In this document: piece after piece, positions 25,711-33,637 of the stretch
How positions within the stretch are numbered: the stretch's first letter is position 1
Layout of the letters: every line of letters starts with the position of its first letter
Origin: Dokdonella koreensis DS-123
GTDB lineage: Bacteria > Pseudomonadota > Gammaproteobacteria > Xanthomonadales > Rhodanobacteraceae
DNA: 64,000 bases
Direction of reading: 5' to 3'
NCBI RefSeq assembly: GCF_001632775.1
Contig: NZ_CP015249.1
Coordinates: 3,948,686 to 4,012,685, forward strand
Notes under the pieces: generated by a model
Told to the model about the DNA's origin: nothing
What the model saw: the letters and a program-made list of their open reading frames with translations, nothing else
Database searches by the model: none
Position numbers and translations under genes: made by a program

Positions 25711-26591
25711 GGTTGCGGACGCCGGTTGACGATCGCGAGCGCCAGGCAGATCAGTACGATGCCGGCCGCTTCGGCCGCATCCGGGCGCTCGCCGAGCAGC
25801 CACCAGGCGAAGCCGATGCCGAGCACCGGGATCACCAGGCTGGTCATGCCGGCCACGTGGGTCGGCAGGCGCTCGACGATGTAGGACCACAGCACCCAGG
25901 CCAGACCCGACGCGAGCACGGCGTTGTAGGCGACGGCGGCGACGAAGTAGCCGGTCCAATCGTAGCTGCGCTCGTCCGCCAGCAGCGCGACGACGACCAG
26001 GCCGGCGCTGCCGAACGCCATCTGCCAGGCGGTCAGCGACAGCGCGCTGACCCCGCCGCGCGCGAACAGCCGCTTGGACAACACCACGCCGATCGCCCAG
26101 AACAGTCCACCGCCGATCGCGAGCCAGGCGCTCTGGGCGGTGCCCAGGCCGTGCCAGGGCTCCAGCACCAGCACCAGGCCGGCGGCAGCGACCGCGATCC
26201 CGGCCCCATGCCGGGCCGAGGGTCGATCCGCCAGCAGCCACCAGGCCAGCAGCACGGTCCAGAACGGCATCGTGTAGGCCAGCAGCGCGGTCCGGCCGGC
26301 GCCGCCGTCGACCAGCGCCCACTGCACGAAGGCCTGGAAGCCGGTGGTCTGCGCCAGGCCGATCGCCGCGGTCAGCAGCAGCGGCGGCGGCCGCAGCGAC
26401 TCGCCGCGGGCCGCCAGCAGGATGAACAGCACCAGCGTGCCGAGCAGGTAGCGCAACGCCGAGAACGAAAACGGGCCTGAATAGGCCATCGCCTGCTTCA
26501 TGACGATCCAGTTGTAGCTCCAGATCAGCGCGAGCACGACGAGCGCGAGCCAGGCGCGAGAGGCAGGACGGGGCACGGCGATACGTCGCAT
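25698..26591 (-). CDS. EamA/DMT family transporter
   Basis: This 297-residue membrane protein has about ten transmembrane helices in two EamA repeats (roughly residues 12-140 and 155-288). The first has LALIWSYNWIVMKQAM, typical of RhaT/EamA carriers, and the second has FWAIGVVLSKRLF. The family exports metabolites, amino acids or drugs; no substrate can be given. The start at 26591 was picked because it begins immediately before the first helix; a longer frame upstream overlaps the divergent NTF2-like gene. Its 3' end overlaps the DUF2214 gene by 13 bases in convergent orientation. Confidence 0.88.
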   Translation of the reverse strand: MRRIAVPRPASRAWLALVVLALIWSYNWIVMKQAMAYSGPFSFSALRYLLGTLVLFILLAARGESLRPPPLLLTAAIGLAQTTGFQAFVQWALVDGGAGRTALLAYTMPFWTVLLAWWLLADRPSARHGAGIAVAAAGLVLVLEPWHGLGTAQSAWLAIGGGLFWAIGVVLSKRLFARGGVSALSLTAWQMAFGSAGLVVVALLADERSYDWTGYFVAAVAYNAVLASGLAWVLWSYIVERLPTHVAGMTSLVIPVLGIGFAWWLLGERPDAAEAAGIVLICLALAIVNRRPQPQPR

Positions 26592-26611
26592 GGCGGGCCG
26601 GGGGGATCGCC

Positions 26612-26617
26612 TATGAT
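26612..26617 (+). promoter_or_regulatory. Candidate -10 box of the NTF2-tag-ctlX cluster
   Basis: TATGAT lies 28 bases before the NTF2-like start codon, in a 54-base gap between divergent genes, followed by GAGG (26635-26638). The same hexamer precedes the amino-acid permease gene. No good -35 hexamer is visible. Confidence 0.4.
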
Positions 26618-26645
26618 ACCTGCCGACCTTCCACGAGGATTGCCG

Positions 26646-27050
26646 ATGTCCGCGACCACCGACCTGATCCGCGACTACTACGCGGCGTTCAACCGTGCCG
26701 ACTGGGAGACCATGCTGGGCCACCTGACCGAGGACGTCGCCCACGACATCAACCAGGGCGGCCGCGAGACCGGCAAGGCGACGTTCCGCGCGTTCCTGGC
26801 GCGCATGGACCGCTGCTACCGCGAACGCCTGGAGAACATCGTCGTGTGCGCCAGCGAGGACGGCCGCAACGCCTCGGCCGAGTACGTCGTGCACGGCCAG
26901 TACCTGGTCGCCGACGAAGGCCTGCCGCCGGCCCGCGGTCAGGCCTACGTGCTGCCGGGCGGCGCGTTCTTCGACATCCGCGACGGCAAGATCGCGCGCG
27001 TCACCAACTACTACAACCTGGAGGATTGGATCCGCCAGGTCAGCGCCTGA
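26646..27050 (+). CDS. SnoaL/NTF2-like fold protein
   Basis: This 134-residue protein has the cone-shaped alpha+beta pattern of the nuclear-transport-factor-2/ketosteroid-isomerase superfamily. It opens with LIRDYYAAFNRADWETMLGHL, followed by the EDVAHDINQGGRETGKATFRAFLARM segment (split here as one helix-strand unit) and a closing beta sheet ending VTNYYNLEDW. GAGG supports the ATG at 26646 over an in-frame ATG 33 bases upstream. Family members range from isomerases to non-enzymatic binding proteins, so no reaction is assigned. It is the first gene of a + strand cluster with tag (8 bases away) and the amidinohydrolase. Confidence 0.8.
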   Translation: MSATTDLIRDYYAAFNRADWETMLGHLTEDVAHDINQGGRETGKATFRAFLARMDRCYRERLENIVVCASEDGRNASAEYVVHGQYLVADEGLPPARGQAYVLPGGAFFDIRDGKIARVTNYYNLEDWIRQVSA

Positions 27051-27058
27051 GGCCCACC

Positions 27059-27643
27059 ATGGCCGCCGACGGTCCGGTCCGTTGCGGATGGGCGATGCAT
27101 ACGGACATCGAGCGCGACTACCACGACACCGAGTGGGGCGTGCCGCTGCACGATGACCGCGCGCTGTTCGAGTTCCTGTGCCTGGAGGGCGCCCAGGCCG
27201 GCCTCTCGTGGCGGACGATCCTCGCCAAGCGCGACAACTACCGCAGCGCGTTCGAGGGCTTCGACATCGCGCGCTGCGCGCGGCTCGGCGATGCGCGACT
27301 GGAGCAGCTGCTGACCGACCCGGGCATCGTGCGCAACCGTCTCAAGGTGTACTCGGTGCGCGACAACGCGCGCGCGGCGCTGGAGGCGATCGAGGCGTTC
27401 GGCAGCCTCGATGCGTTCCTGTGGTCGTTCGTCGACGGCACGCCGGTCGTCAACGCCTGGAAGACGATGCGCGAGGCGCCGACCAGCACGCCCGCCTCCG
27501 ACCGCATGAGCAAGACGCTCAAGAAGCGCGGCTTCCGCTTCGTCGGCACGACGATCTGCTACGCGATGATGCAGGCCACCGGCATGGTCAACGACCACGT
27601 CACCGGCTGCTTCCGCTACCGCGAGGTGGCGGCCGGCGCATGA
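27059..27643 (+). CDS. tag: DNA-3-methyladenine glycosylase I
   Basis: Tag removes 3-methyladenine from alkylated DNA to start base-excision repair. The 194-residue protein has RCGW near the N-terminus (zinc Cys), YHDTEWG, LEGAQAGLSW in the helix-hairpin-helix part, FVGTTICYAMMQATG, and a final NDHVTGC carrying the last His and Cys zinc ligands. The Glu in the EGAQAGLSW segment is the base-recognition residue in E. coli Tag. The ATG lies 8 bases after the NTF2-like stop. The TGA stop overlaps the next start as ATGA, so tag and the amidinohydrolase are translationally coupled. Confidence 0.95.
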   Translation: MAADGPVRCGWAMHTDIERDYHDTEWGVPLHDDRALFEFLCLEGAQAGLSWRTILAKRDNYRSAFEGFDIARCARLGDARLEQLLTDPGIVRNRLKVYSVRDNARAALEAIEAFGSLDAFLWSFVDGTPVVNAWKTMREAPTSTPASDRMSKTLKKRGFRFVGTTICYAMMQATGMVNDHVTGCFRYREVAAGA

Positions 27644-28554
27644 TCCTCACCGACCCGGCCGCCTTCCTCGCCGCGTTCGACGAGGAGCGCTTTCCGCCGC
27701 GCGGCCCTTCGACCGCACGCGCCGCGTTCACGGTCGCGCCGGCGGATTTCTCGCTGGCCGCCGAGTCGGCCCGCGACAATCGCTACATGGACCTGTCGGC
27801 CGCACCCGACCCGCTGCGCGCCCTGGCCGAGCACGCCGGGCTGACGCGCCGCATCGGCGCGGACCTGCCGACGCTGTGCTTTCCGGGCGATCCGGCCTGC
27901 CCGGACGGCATCTTCCCGAACAATGTCTTCGCCACCGTCCCGGGTCGCCTGATCGTCGGCCGCATGCGCCATGCGGTGCGCCGGCGCGAAGCCGGGCGTG
28001 CCGACATCCGCGCGTTCTTCACCGGCCTGCTCGGCTATCGCACGATCGACTTGTCGCAGGAATCCTTCGTCGCCGAGCTGACCGGCGCCCTGGTGATCGA
28101 CCGCGCACGCGGCATCGGCTACTGCGGCCTGTCCGAGCGCTGCGACCGGGCCGGCGCACGGGCGATGCAGGCCGCCTTCGGCCTGCGCCTGATGTTCTGC
28201 TTCGATCTGGCCCCCGGCGAGTACCACACCAATGTCGTGCTCGCGCTGCTGGCCGGCCGCAGCGCGATCATCGCGCCGGACGGCTTCGCCGATCCGGCCG
28301 TACCGGACGCGATCGCCCGTGCCTACGGCGGCCGGGCGGTGTTCATCGACGCGGCGCAGAAGCGCGCCTATGCCGGCAATGCGATCAGCCTGACGCCGCA
28401 GCGCGTGTGGATGAGCGAACGCGCCGCCGATGCACTCACGCCGGGCCAGCGCGCGGCGCTGGCCGGCTGGGGATGGTCGATCGGCAGCGTGGATCTGGCG
28501 ACGATCGAGACCGCCGGCGGCAGCCTGCGCTGCTGCGTGGCGGAAATCTACTGA
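27640..28554 (+). CDS. CtlX-like amidinotransferase/arginine-deiminase fold protein
   Basis: This 304-residue member of the guanidino-modifying (GME) superfamily has DGIFPNNVFATVPG, which matches the FPNN signature of bacterial CtlX and eukaryote-like dimethylargininase proteins. A catalytic His lies in PGEYHTNVVLALLAG, and the nucleophilic Cys is one of the CC pair in LRCCVAEIY. The expected reaction is hydrolysis of a guanidino group on arginine, methylarginine or a related compound, giving citrulline and an amine. It overlaps tag by four bases (ATGA). The link to polyamine or arginine use elsewhere in the window is only suggestive. Confidence 0.8.
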   Translation: MILTDPAAFLAAFDEERFPPRGPSTARAAFTVAPADFSLAAESARDNRYMDLSAAPDPLRALAEHAGLTRRIGADLPTLCFPGDPACPDGIFPNNVFATVPGRLIVGRMRHAVRRREAGRADIRAFFTGLLGYRTIDLSQESFVAELTGALVIDRARGIGYCGLSERCDRAGARAMQAAFGLRLMFCFDLAPGEYHTNVVLALLAGRSAIIAPDGFADPAVPDAIARAYGGRAVFIDAAQKRAYAGNAISLTPQRVWMSERAADALTPGQRAALAGWGWSIGSVDLATIETAGGSLRCCVAEIY

Positions 28555-28581
28555 GGCCGGTCCCGGCGCGCCGCGGGCACG

Positions 28582-29328
28582 CTAGCGCGACGGCAGCACG
28601 ATGCGCCGCGCGGGGCGTCCGATCAGGTCGAGGAAGCCGTTGAACACGGTGTCGGCCGAGGCCTGCATCGCATCGATGCGCGACGCGGTCAGCGTGCGGA
28701 TCTCGTCCGGGCCGTGGCCGAGGCGCGCGGCCACCAGTTCGTCGCGATACTCCGGCAGGCCGAGCCAGCGCTCGATCAAGGCGCCGTCCATCTCCAGGTG
28801 GAACTGGAAGCCATAGGCAGCAGCGCCGTAGCGGAATGCCTGGTTCTCGCAGGTCGGCGTGCGCGCCAGGTGTTCGGCACCCGCCGGCAGGTCGAACGTG
28901 TAGCTGTGCCACTGGAACACCGCCGCATGCGCGCCGAGCGCGCCGGTCACCGGATCGCGGCGCCCGCCGTCGGTCGTCGCCAGGTCGTACCAGCCGATCT
29001 CCGGCGACGGATTGCGCCGTATGCCGGCGCCGAGCACGTGCGCCAGCAGCTGCGCGCCCAGGCAGATGCCGAGCACCGGCTTGCCCTGCGCGAGCGCCCG
29101 TTCGATCACCGCCAGCTCGGTCTTCAGGTGCGGCCGGCGTGCCTGGTCCTCGACGTTCATCGGCCCGCCCAGCACGATCAGGCCGCGGTAGCGGTCGATG
29201 TCGGGACGGGCATCGGGATCGCGCTCGAAATTGACGAACTTGATGCGATGGCCACGGCGGCGGATCAGCGGGTCCAGCGTGCCGAGCGGCTCGGCGGCGA
29301 CATGCTGGAAGACGAGGATGCGGGGCAT
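28582..29328 (-). CDS. Class I glutamine amidotransferase-like protein (GMP-synthase-like)
   Basis: This 248-residue protein is a stand-alone glutaminase-type domain. The nucleophile elbow is PVLGICLGAQLLA (catalytic Cys), the His/Glu pair is in GFQFHLEM, and the oxyanion region is LIVLGGPMNVED. Members related to the GuaA amidotransferase domain include enzymes hydrolysing gamma-glutamyl compounds; without a synthetase partner the substrate is unknown. It is convergent with the CtlX-like gene, with 27 bases between the stops. The start at 29328 (MPRILVFQHV) is standard for the family. Confidence 0.85.
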   Translation of the reverse strand: MPRILVFQHVAAEPLGTLDPLIRRRGHRIKFVNFERDPDARPDIDRYRGLIVLGGPMNVEDQARRPHLKTELAVIERALAQGKPVLGICLGAQLLAHVLGAGIRRNPSPEIGWYDLATTDGGRRDPVTGALGAHAAVFQWHSYTFDLPAGAEHLARTPTCENQAFRYGAAAYGFQFHLEMDGALIERWLGLPEYRDELVAARLGHGPDEIRTLTASRIDAMQASADTVFNGFLDLIGRPARRIVLPSR

Positions 29329-29422
29329 GGACGGACTTGCTGCGCTGCAATGCGAACGACTCTAGCGAATCGGGCCATCGCGTGCATCCGCCGGCGCCGC
29401 ACAGCCGCCCGGCAGCGACGGT

Positions 29423-29437
29423 TATGATCGGCCGATC
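29423..29437 (+). promoter_or_regulatory. Candidate -10 box overlapping a 12-bp palindrome
   Basis: TATGAT (29423-29428) is followed directly by, and shares three bases with, GATCGGCCGATC (29426-29437), a perfect palindrome covering the expected start site of the permease transcript. A GGGGAGA ribosome site follows. The palindrome may be an operator. Confidence 0.4.
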
Positions 29438-29454
29438 ACCCGGGGAGAATCCGC

Positions 29455-30912
29455 ATGCGCCTGATCGAACAGCTCGGCCGTCACAAGACCGTCGAACAAC
29501 TGCAGGCCGAACTCGGCCAGCGCCGCGACCTGCGGCGGGTGCTCGGCGTCTGGCAGCTCACCAGCATCGGCCTGGGCGGCATCATCGGCGTCGGCATCTT
29601 CGTGCTGGCCGGCCAGCAGGCGGCCGTCAACGCCGGACCCGCGGTCGCGATCGCGTTCCTGATCGCCGGCATCGCCAGCGCCGCGGCGGCGCTGTGCTAT
29701 GCGGAGTTCGCCGGACTGATCCCGGTCACCGGCAGCGCCTATACCTACGGCTACGCGGTGCTCGGCGAGTTCGTCGCCTGGCTGATCGGCTGGGACCTGC
29801 TGCTGGAGTACGCGCTGATCGTCGCCGCCGTCGCGAGCGGCTGGTCCGGCTACCTGCAGGCGCTGCTCGACGCAGCGGGAATGCCGCTGCCGGTCTGGGC
29901 GCAGGGCGCGCTCGGCACCGGCGAGGGGCGTGTCTTCAACGTGGTCGCCGCGGCCGTCGCCCTGGCGGTGGCGGGCCTGCTGACCCTGCGCACCGAGTGG
30001 GGCGCGCGCCTCAACACGATCGTCGTTGCGATCAAGATCATCGGCGTCGCCCTGGTGATCGGCGTCGGCGCGTTCTACATCGATCCGACCAACTGGCAGC
30101 CGTTCGTCCCGGCCCGCGTCGTCGATGCCGCCGGCGTCGGCCACTACGGCTGGCACGGCGTCGTCGCGGCGGCCGCGGTGGTGTTCTTCGCGGTGTTCGG
30201 CTACGACACGCTGACCACCGCCGCCGAGGAAGCCAAGGACCCGCAGCGCGACCTGCCGCGCGCGATCCTGCTCTCGCTCGGCATCTCGATGGCGTTGTAC
30301 CTGACGATCTCGCTGGTACTGACCGGCGTGGCGCACTACTCGACGCTGGACAACGAGGCGCCGGTCGCGCACGCGTTCGGCAGCATCGGCCTGACCTGGG
30401 TCAGCGTGGCGATCTCGGTGACCGCGGTGACCGGCATCATCAGCGTCGTCTTCGCGTTCATGCTGGCCGCCGCCCGCATCTGGTTCTCGCTGGCGCGCGA
30501 CGGCCTGCTGCCGGCCTGGTTCGCCAAGGTGCATCCGCGCTACGGCACGCCGTACCGCCCGACCCTGGTGCTGGGCGTGTTGACCGCGATCGCCGCCGGG
30601 CTACTACCGATCGGCGACCTGGCCAAGCTGGTCAACATCGGCGCCTTGAGCGCCTTCGTGGTGATCTGCGGCGCGATCCTGGTGCTGCGCCACCGGCGCC
30701 CGGAACTGCCGCGCGCATTCCGCACGCCGTGGGTGCCGTTCGTGCCGCTGGTCGGCATCGGCTTCTCGATCTGGCTGCTGTCGTTCCTGCCGTGGGCGAC
30801 CTGGGAGCGCTTCCTGATCTGGATGGGCCTGGGGCTGCTGGTCTATTTCGGCTACAGCATCCGGCACAGCCGCCTGGCGCGCGGCAACGGCCAGGACGCG
30901 GCTGGCGCCTGA
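29455..30912 (+). CDS. APC-family amino acid permease (cationic amino acid transporter type)
   Basis: This 485-residue inner-membrane carrier has about 12 transmembrane helices. The first helix carries SIGLGGIIGVGIFVLAG, the substrate-binding loop typical of APC transporters. FAGLIPVTGSAYTYGY, YALIVAAVASGWSGYL and FFAVFGYDTLTTAAEEAKDPQRDLP are hallmarks of the YfnA/CAT branch. Import of amino acids, perhaps arginine or lysine, driven by protons is expected from the family; the actual substrate is not known. It has its own promoter-like sequences and a strong ribosome site. It is single-cistron, divergent from the amidotransferase gene. Confidence 0.92.
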   Translation: MRLIEQLGRHKTVEQLQAELGQRRDLRRVLGVWQLTSIGLGGIIGVGIFVLAGQQAAVNAGPAVAIAFLIAGIASAAAALCYAEFAGLIPVTGSAYTYGYAVLGEFVAWLIGWDLLLEYALIVAAVASGWSGYLQALLDAAGMPLPVWAQGALGTGEGRVFNVVAAAVALAVAGLLTLRTEWGARLNTIVVAIKIIGVALVIGVGAFYIDPTNWQPFVPARVVDAAGVGHYGWHGVVAAAAVVFFAVFGYDTLTTAAEEAKDPQRDLPRAILLSLGISMALYLTISLVLTGVAHYSTLDNEAPVAHAFGSIGLTWVSVAISVTAVTGIISVVFAFMLAAARIWFSLARDGLLPAWFAKVHPRYGTPYRPTLVLGVLTAIAAGLLPIGDLAKLVNIGALSAFVVICGAILVLRHRRPELPRAFRTPWVPFVPLVGIGFSIWLLSFLPWATWERFLIWMGLGLLVYFGYSIRHSRLARGNGQDAAGA

Positions 30913-30983
30913 CCGCGCCACGGCGCCCGGCCGCACGCGCCGCGCTTCCCGCATCGGCGCGCAGCACGCGGCGGTGGGCGGGA

Positions 30984-31442
30984 TCAACGGCGCTGCCAGG
31001 TCCAGCTCATCGCCTTCGCGCCGCCCGGTCCGGCGATCGTGGCCTGCAGGCGATCGCCTTCGCGCCGGTAGGTGATGACGGTCGGGAAGTCGTGCTGCGG
31101 GTTCTCGAACGTGACGCTGTCGGCGGTGCTCGCCGTCAGGCGGAACGGCACCGGCGCCTGCCCGGCCGGCGCGGCCCAGTAGCTCAGGACGCCGTCGCTG
31201 CCGGCCTGGATGCGCAGGAACTCGAACCCACGCGCCGCGTCGCCGGCGCCGGTGCGGTTGACGCCCAGCATCAGGCCGCCGCGCGGCGCGGTCCAGTGCT
31301 CCTCGGTCCAGCGGCCGTCCTTCTCCGCCCCCCAGGTGCCGCTCATCCAGGCCAACTGGTCGATCGCCGCGCCGCCGGCGGCAGCCGCCGGGATTGCCGC
31401 AGCGACGCTCCAAGCCAGGGCCATTGCCAGTACGCTCTTCAT
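30984..31442 (-). CDS. Secreted DUF6265 family protein
   Basis: This 152-residue protein has a signal peptide (residues 1-22, ending AAAAG). The mature part has the recognisable pattern LAWMSGTWG, WTEEHWTAPRGGLMLGVNR, YWAAPAGQAPVPFRL, and FENPQHDFPTVITYRREGD, which I assign to DUF6265. The sheet-rich pattern suggests a lipocalin-like barrel; the function is unknown. The start at 31442 gives the signal peptide. It is convergent with the permease and divergent from the AraC-type gene. Confidence 0.82.
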   Translation of the reverse strand: MKSVLAMALAWSVAAAIPAAAAGGAAIDQLAWMSGTWGAEKDGRWTEEHWTAPRGGLMLGVNRTGAGDAARGFEFLRIQAGSDGVLSYWAAPAGQAPVPFRLTASTADSVTFENPQHDFPTVITYRREGDRLQATIAGPGGAKAMSWTWQRR

Positions 31443-31528
31443 CTCGGGACTCCCACCGGTCAAGAAGGGCGCACGGTATCGCCGCGCGACCGGCGGCGCT
31501 TGAACGAACACGACAACCGGAGCTGGCG

Positions 31529-32266
31529 ATGGAGTACGCGGAGATTCCCCTGCCGGGACTGGGCGACCTGGCCAAGACGTTCTGGACACTCCGCGGCGAC
31601 GGCGCCGCCCCGGCCGGCGTGGAGCACAGCGCGACGCCGGACGGCTGCGTGGAGGTCATCCGGCGGCTGCACGGCCGCTCGACCTGGGGACGTGCGCAGC
31701 CGGCGGTGTTCGTCGCCGGCCTGATCGACCGGCCGGCGCTGCTGCACTTCAGCGGCGACGCTGCCTTCGTCGGCCTGCGGCTGTGGCCGTGGACCTGGCA
31801 TGCCCTCGGCGGCCGTCCCTGCCGCGGCTTCCTCAACGACTGGATCGCGCTCGACGCCGCCGGCCTGCCCGACCGCACCGTCGCGCTGTTCCACGCGCTC
31901 GACGCCGGCGACGCCGATGCGATCGGCGCCGCGCTCGACGCGGCGGTGGCGCCGGCCGATCGTGCGATCGGCCGCGCGGTGGTGGCCTCGGCATCGGTCG
32001 CCGACCTGGCCCGGCGCAGCGGCCGGTCGATGCGCGGCCTGCAGCGCTGGTTCCAGCACGCGGTCGGGTTGCCGCCGCGCACCTACCTGCGCCTGCTGCG
32101 CTTCCAGGACACGCTGTCGGCGATCCAGGCCGATGCGACGGCACTGGCCGACCAGGCCGCGCACGGCGGCTATGCCGACCAGGCCCACATGGCCCGGGAG
32201 TTCCGCGAGCTGGCCGGTGCCGCGGCCAGGACCGTCCGCAAGCGCGCACGCGGCCCGTTCGTCTAG
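31529..32266 (+). CDS. AraC-type transcriptional regulator with DUF6597-like N-terminal domain
   Basis: This 245-residue regulator has an N-terminal domain (about residues 1-130) resembling the DUF6597 sensor domain. Its motifs are EHSATPDGCVEVI, the family's P(D)GC/D-x-EI strand, and GLRLWPWTWHALGG. The C-terminal AraC double helix-turn-helix has SVADLARRSGRSMRGLQRWF and LADQAAHGGYADQAHMAREFRELAG. The effector is unknown. The ATG at 31529 was chosen because homology begins there. It is divergent from the DUF6265 gene, which is its nearest candidate target. Confidence 0.85.
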   Translation: MEYAEIPLPGLGDLAKTFWTLRGDGAAPAGVEHSATPDGCVEVIRRLHGRSTWGRAQPAVFVAGLIDRPALLHFSGDAAFVGLRLWPWTWHALGGRPCRGFLNDWIALDAAGLPDRTVALFHALDAGDADAIGAALDAAVAPADRAIGRAVVASASVADLARRSGRSMRGLQRWFQHAVGLPPRTYLRLLRFQDTLSAIQADATALADQAAHGGYADQAHMAREFRELAGAAARTVRKRARGPFV

Positions 32267-32351
32267 GTGCCAGGCGCGCCGGCGCCCGCTTGGCGTCCCG
32301 CGGGACGAGCAACCCGATGCCGACACGCCGCTTGACCGGGCTACCTGCGAG

Positions 32352-32385
32352 GACTAGTCTAATGTATTAACGCGCTAATACATTA
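32352..32385. promoter_or_regulatory. Candidate operator/promoter of the his operon (TrpR-like site)
   Basis: TAATGTATTA (32360-32369) and TAATACATTA (32376-32385) form a perfect 10-bp inverted repeat around ACGCGC. Just before it is the palindrome GACTAGTC (32352-32359), whose CTAG core recalls E. coli trp operators. TTGACC (32332-32337) and TAGTCT (32355-32360), 17 bases apart, make a plausible promoter that the repeat would overlap at its start site. It ends 5 bases before the repressor's ATG, leaving no room for a ribosome site. Confidence 0.65.
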
Positions 32386-32390
32386 CACCC

Positions 32391-32744
32391 ATGAAACGAC
32401 GTCAGGCCGAACCCTCGCTCGATTCCGGGCATGCCGAGCGCTCGCTCTGCGAAGCCCTCCTGGCCCTGCGCAGCGTCGAGGAAATGCGGGCCTTCCTCGA
32501 CGACCTGTGCACGCCGGCCGAGCGCGAGGCGATGCGCGACCGCTGGTGCGTGGTCCCGCACCTGATCGCGGGCGAGCCCTACCGCGAGATCCACGAGAAC
32601 ACCTCCGTCAGCGTCACCACGATCGGTCGTGTCGCGCGCTGCCTCGAGCAGGGCGCCGGCGGCTATCGGCTGGCGGCGCAGCGGCTCGGGCTCGACCGGC
32701 CCGCGGCGACCGCCGGCGCCACGCCGGCGAGGACGCCATCGTGA
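32391..32744 (+). CDS. TrpR/YerC-YecD family repressor-like protein
   Basis: This 117-residue protein has the TrpR-superfamily helical core: [26 protein letters not shown], then the helix-turn-helix region [21 protein letters not shown]. It belongs to the YerC/YecD branch, which in Xanthomonadales commonly sits first in the his operon. It probably binds the inverted repeat just upstream and autoregulates the operon; the co-repressor is unknown (histidine is an obvious guess). It lacks a visible ribosome site, and its final bases overlap the hisG start as GTGA. The Pro/Ala-rich tail (last 17 residues) is probably disordered. Confidence 0.85.
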   Translation: MKRRQAEPSLDSGHAERSLCEALLALRSVEEMRAFLDDLCTPAEREAMRDRWCVVPHLIAGEPYREIHENTSVSVTTIGRVARCLEQGAGGYRLAAQRLGLDRPAATAGATPARTPS

Positions 32745-33637
32745 CGATCGCACGCGACCGCTTGCGCGTGGCGGTGCAGAAATCCGGCCGCCTGGCCGAG
32801 ACTTCGCTCTCCCTGCTGCGCCGGGCCGGACTTTCGTTCCGCGCCAGCCGCGACCGCCTGTTCCTCTACGGCGAGAACCTGCCGATCGACGTACTGCTGG
32901 TGCGCGACGACGACATCCCCGGCTTGCTCATGGAAGGCAGCTGCGAACTGGGCATCGTCGGCCGCAACGTGCTGGCCGAGCAGCGCCTGACGGCGCTCCC
33001 GGGCACCGACGCGCCGGCCGAACGGCTGGCGCTCGGCTTCGGCGGCTGCCGGCTGTCGCTGGCGGTGACCGACGGCGGGCCGATAACCGTGCCGGCCCAG
33101 CTGGACGGCCTGCGCATCGCCACGTCGTATCCGGGCCTGCTCGCCGACTGGCTGGCCGTCAACGGCATCCGCGCCGAGATCGTCGTGCTCAGCGGCTCGG
33201 TCGAGATCGCGCCGCGGCTCGGCAAGGCCGACGCCATCTGCGACCTGGTCTCCTCCGGCGCGACGCTGGCCGCGAACCAGCTGCACGAGCTGGTCGCGAT
33301 CCTGCACAGCGAGGCCGTGCTCGCCGCCAGCCCGCATCCGCTGGGCAGCGCGAAGGCCGAGCAGGTCGAGCGCTTGTGCGCGCGCATCGAAGGCGCGCAG
33401 TCGAGCGACGGCGCGCGCCTGCTGATGCTGCAGGCACCGCGCGCCGCGCTGGCGGCGATCACGCGCCTGCTGCCGGTGCGCGAATCGCCGAGCGTGCTCA
33501 GCCTGGACGGACTGCCCGACGACATCGCCGTGCAGGCGCTGTGCAGCGGCGCGCTGGACTGGCAGCACCTGGAGGATCTCAAGCGCCTCGGTGCGCGCGG
33601 GTTGATGGTACTGAACGTGGAGCGGATGCTGGCATGA
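32741..33637 (+). CDS. hisG: ATP phosphoribosyltransferase (long form)
   Basis: HisG condenses ATP with PRPP, the first and feedback-inhibited step of histidine synthesis. The 298-residue length with a C-terminal regulatory domain (about residues 225-298) indicates the HisZ-independent long form. Motifs are [21 protein letters not shown], the [11 protein letters not shown] loop, RIATSYPGL, and [26 protein letters not shown], the PRPP-binding region. The GTG start overlaps the repressor stop by 4 bases (GTGA), so it is coupled to it. The stop overlaps hisD as ATGA. Confidence 0.95.
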   Translation: MTIARDRLRVAVQKSGRLAETSLSLLRRAGLSFRASRDRLFLYGENLPIDVLLVRDDDIPGLLMEGSCELGIVGRNVLAEQRLTALPGTDAPAERLALGFGGCRLSLAVTDGGPITVPAQLDGLRIATSYPGLLADWLAVNGIRAEIVVLSGSVEIAPRLGKADAICDLVSSGATLAANQLHELVAILHSEAVLAASPHPLGSAKAEQVERLCARIEGAQSSDGARLLMLQAPRAALAAITRLLPVRESPSVLSLDGLPDDIAVQALCSGALDWQHLEDLKRLGARGLMVLNVERMLA

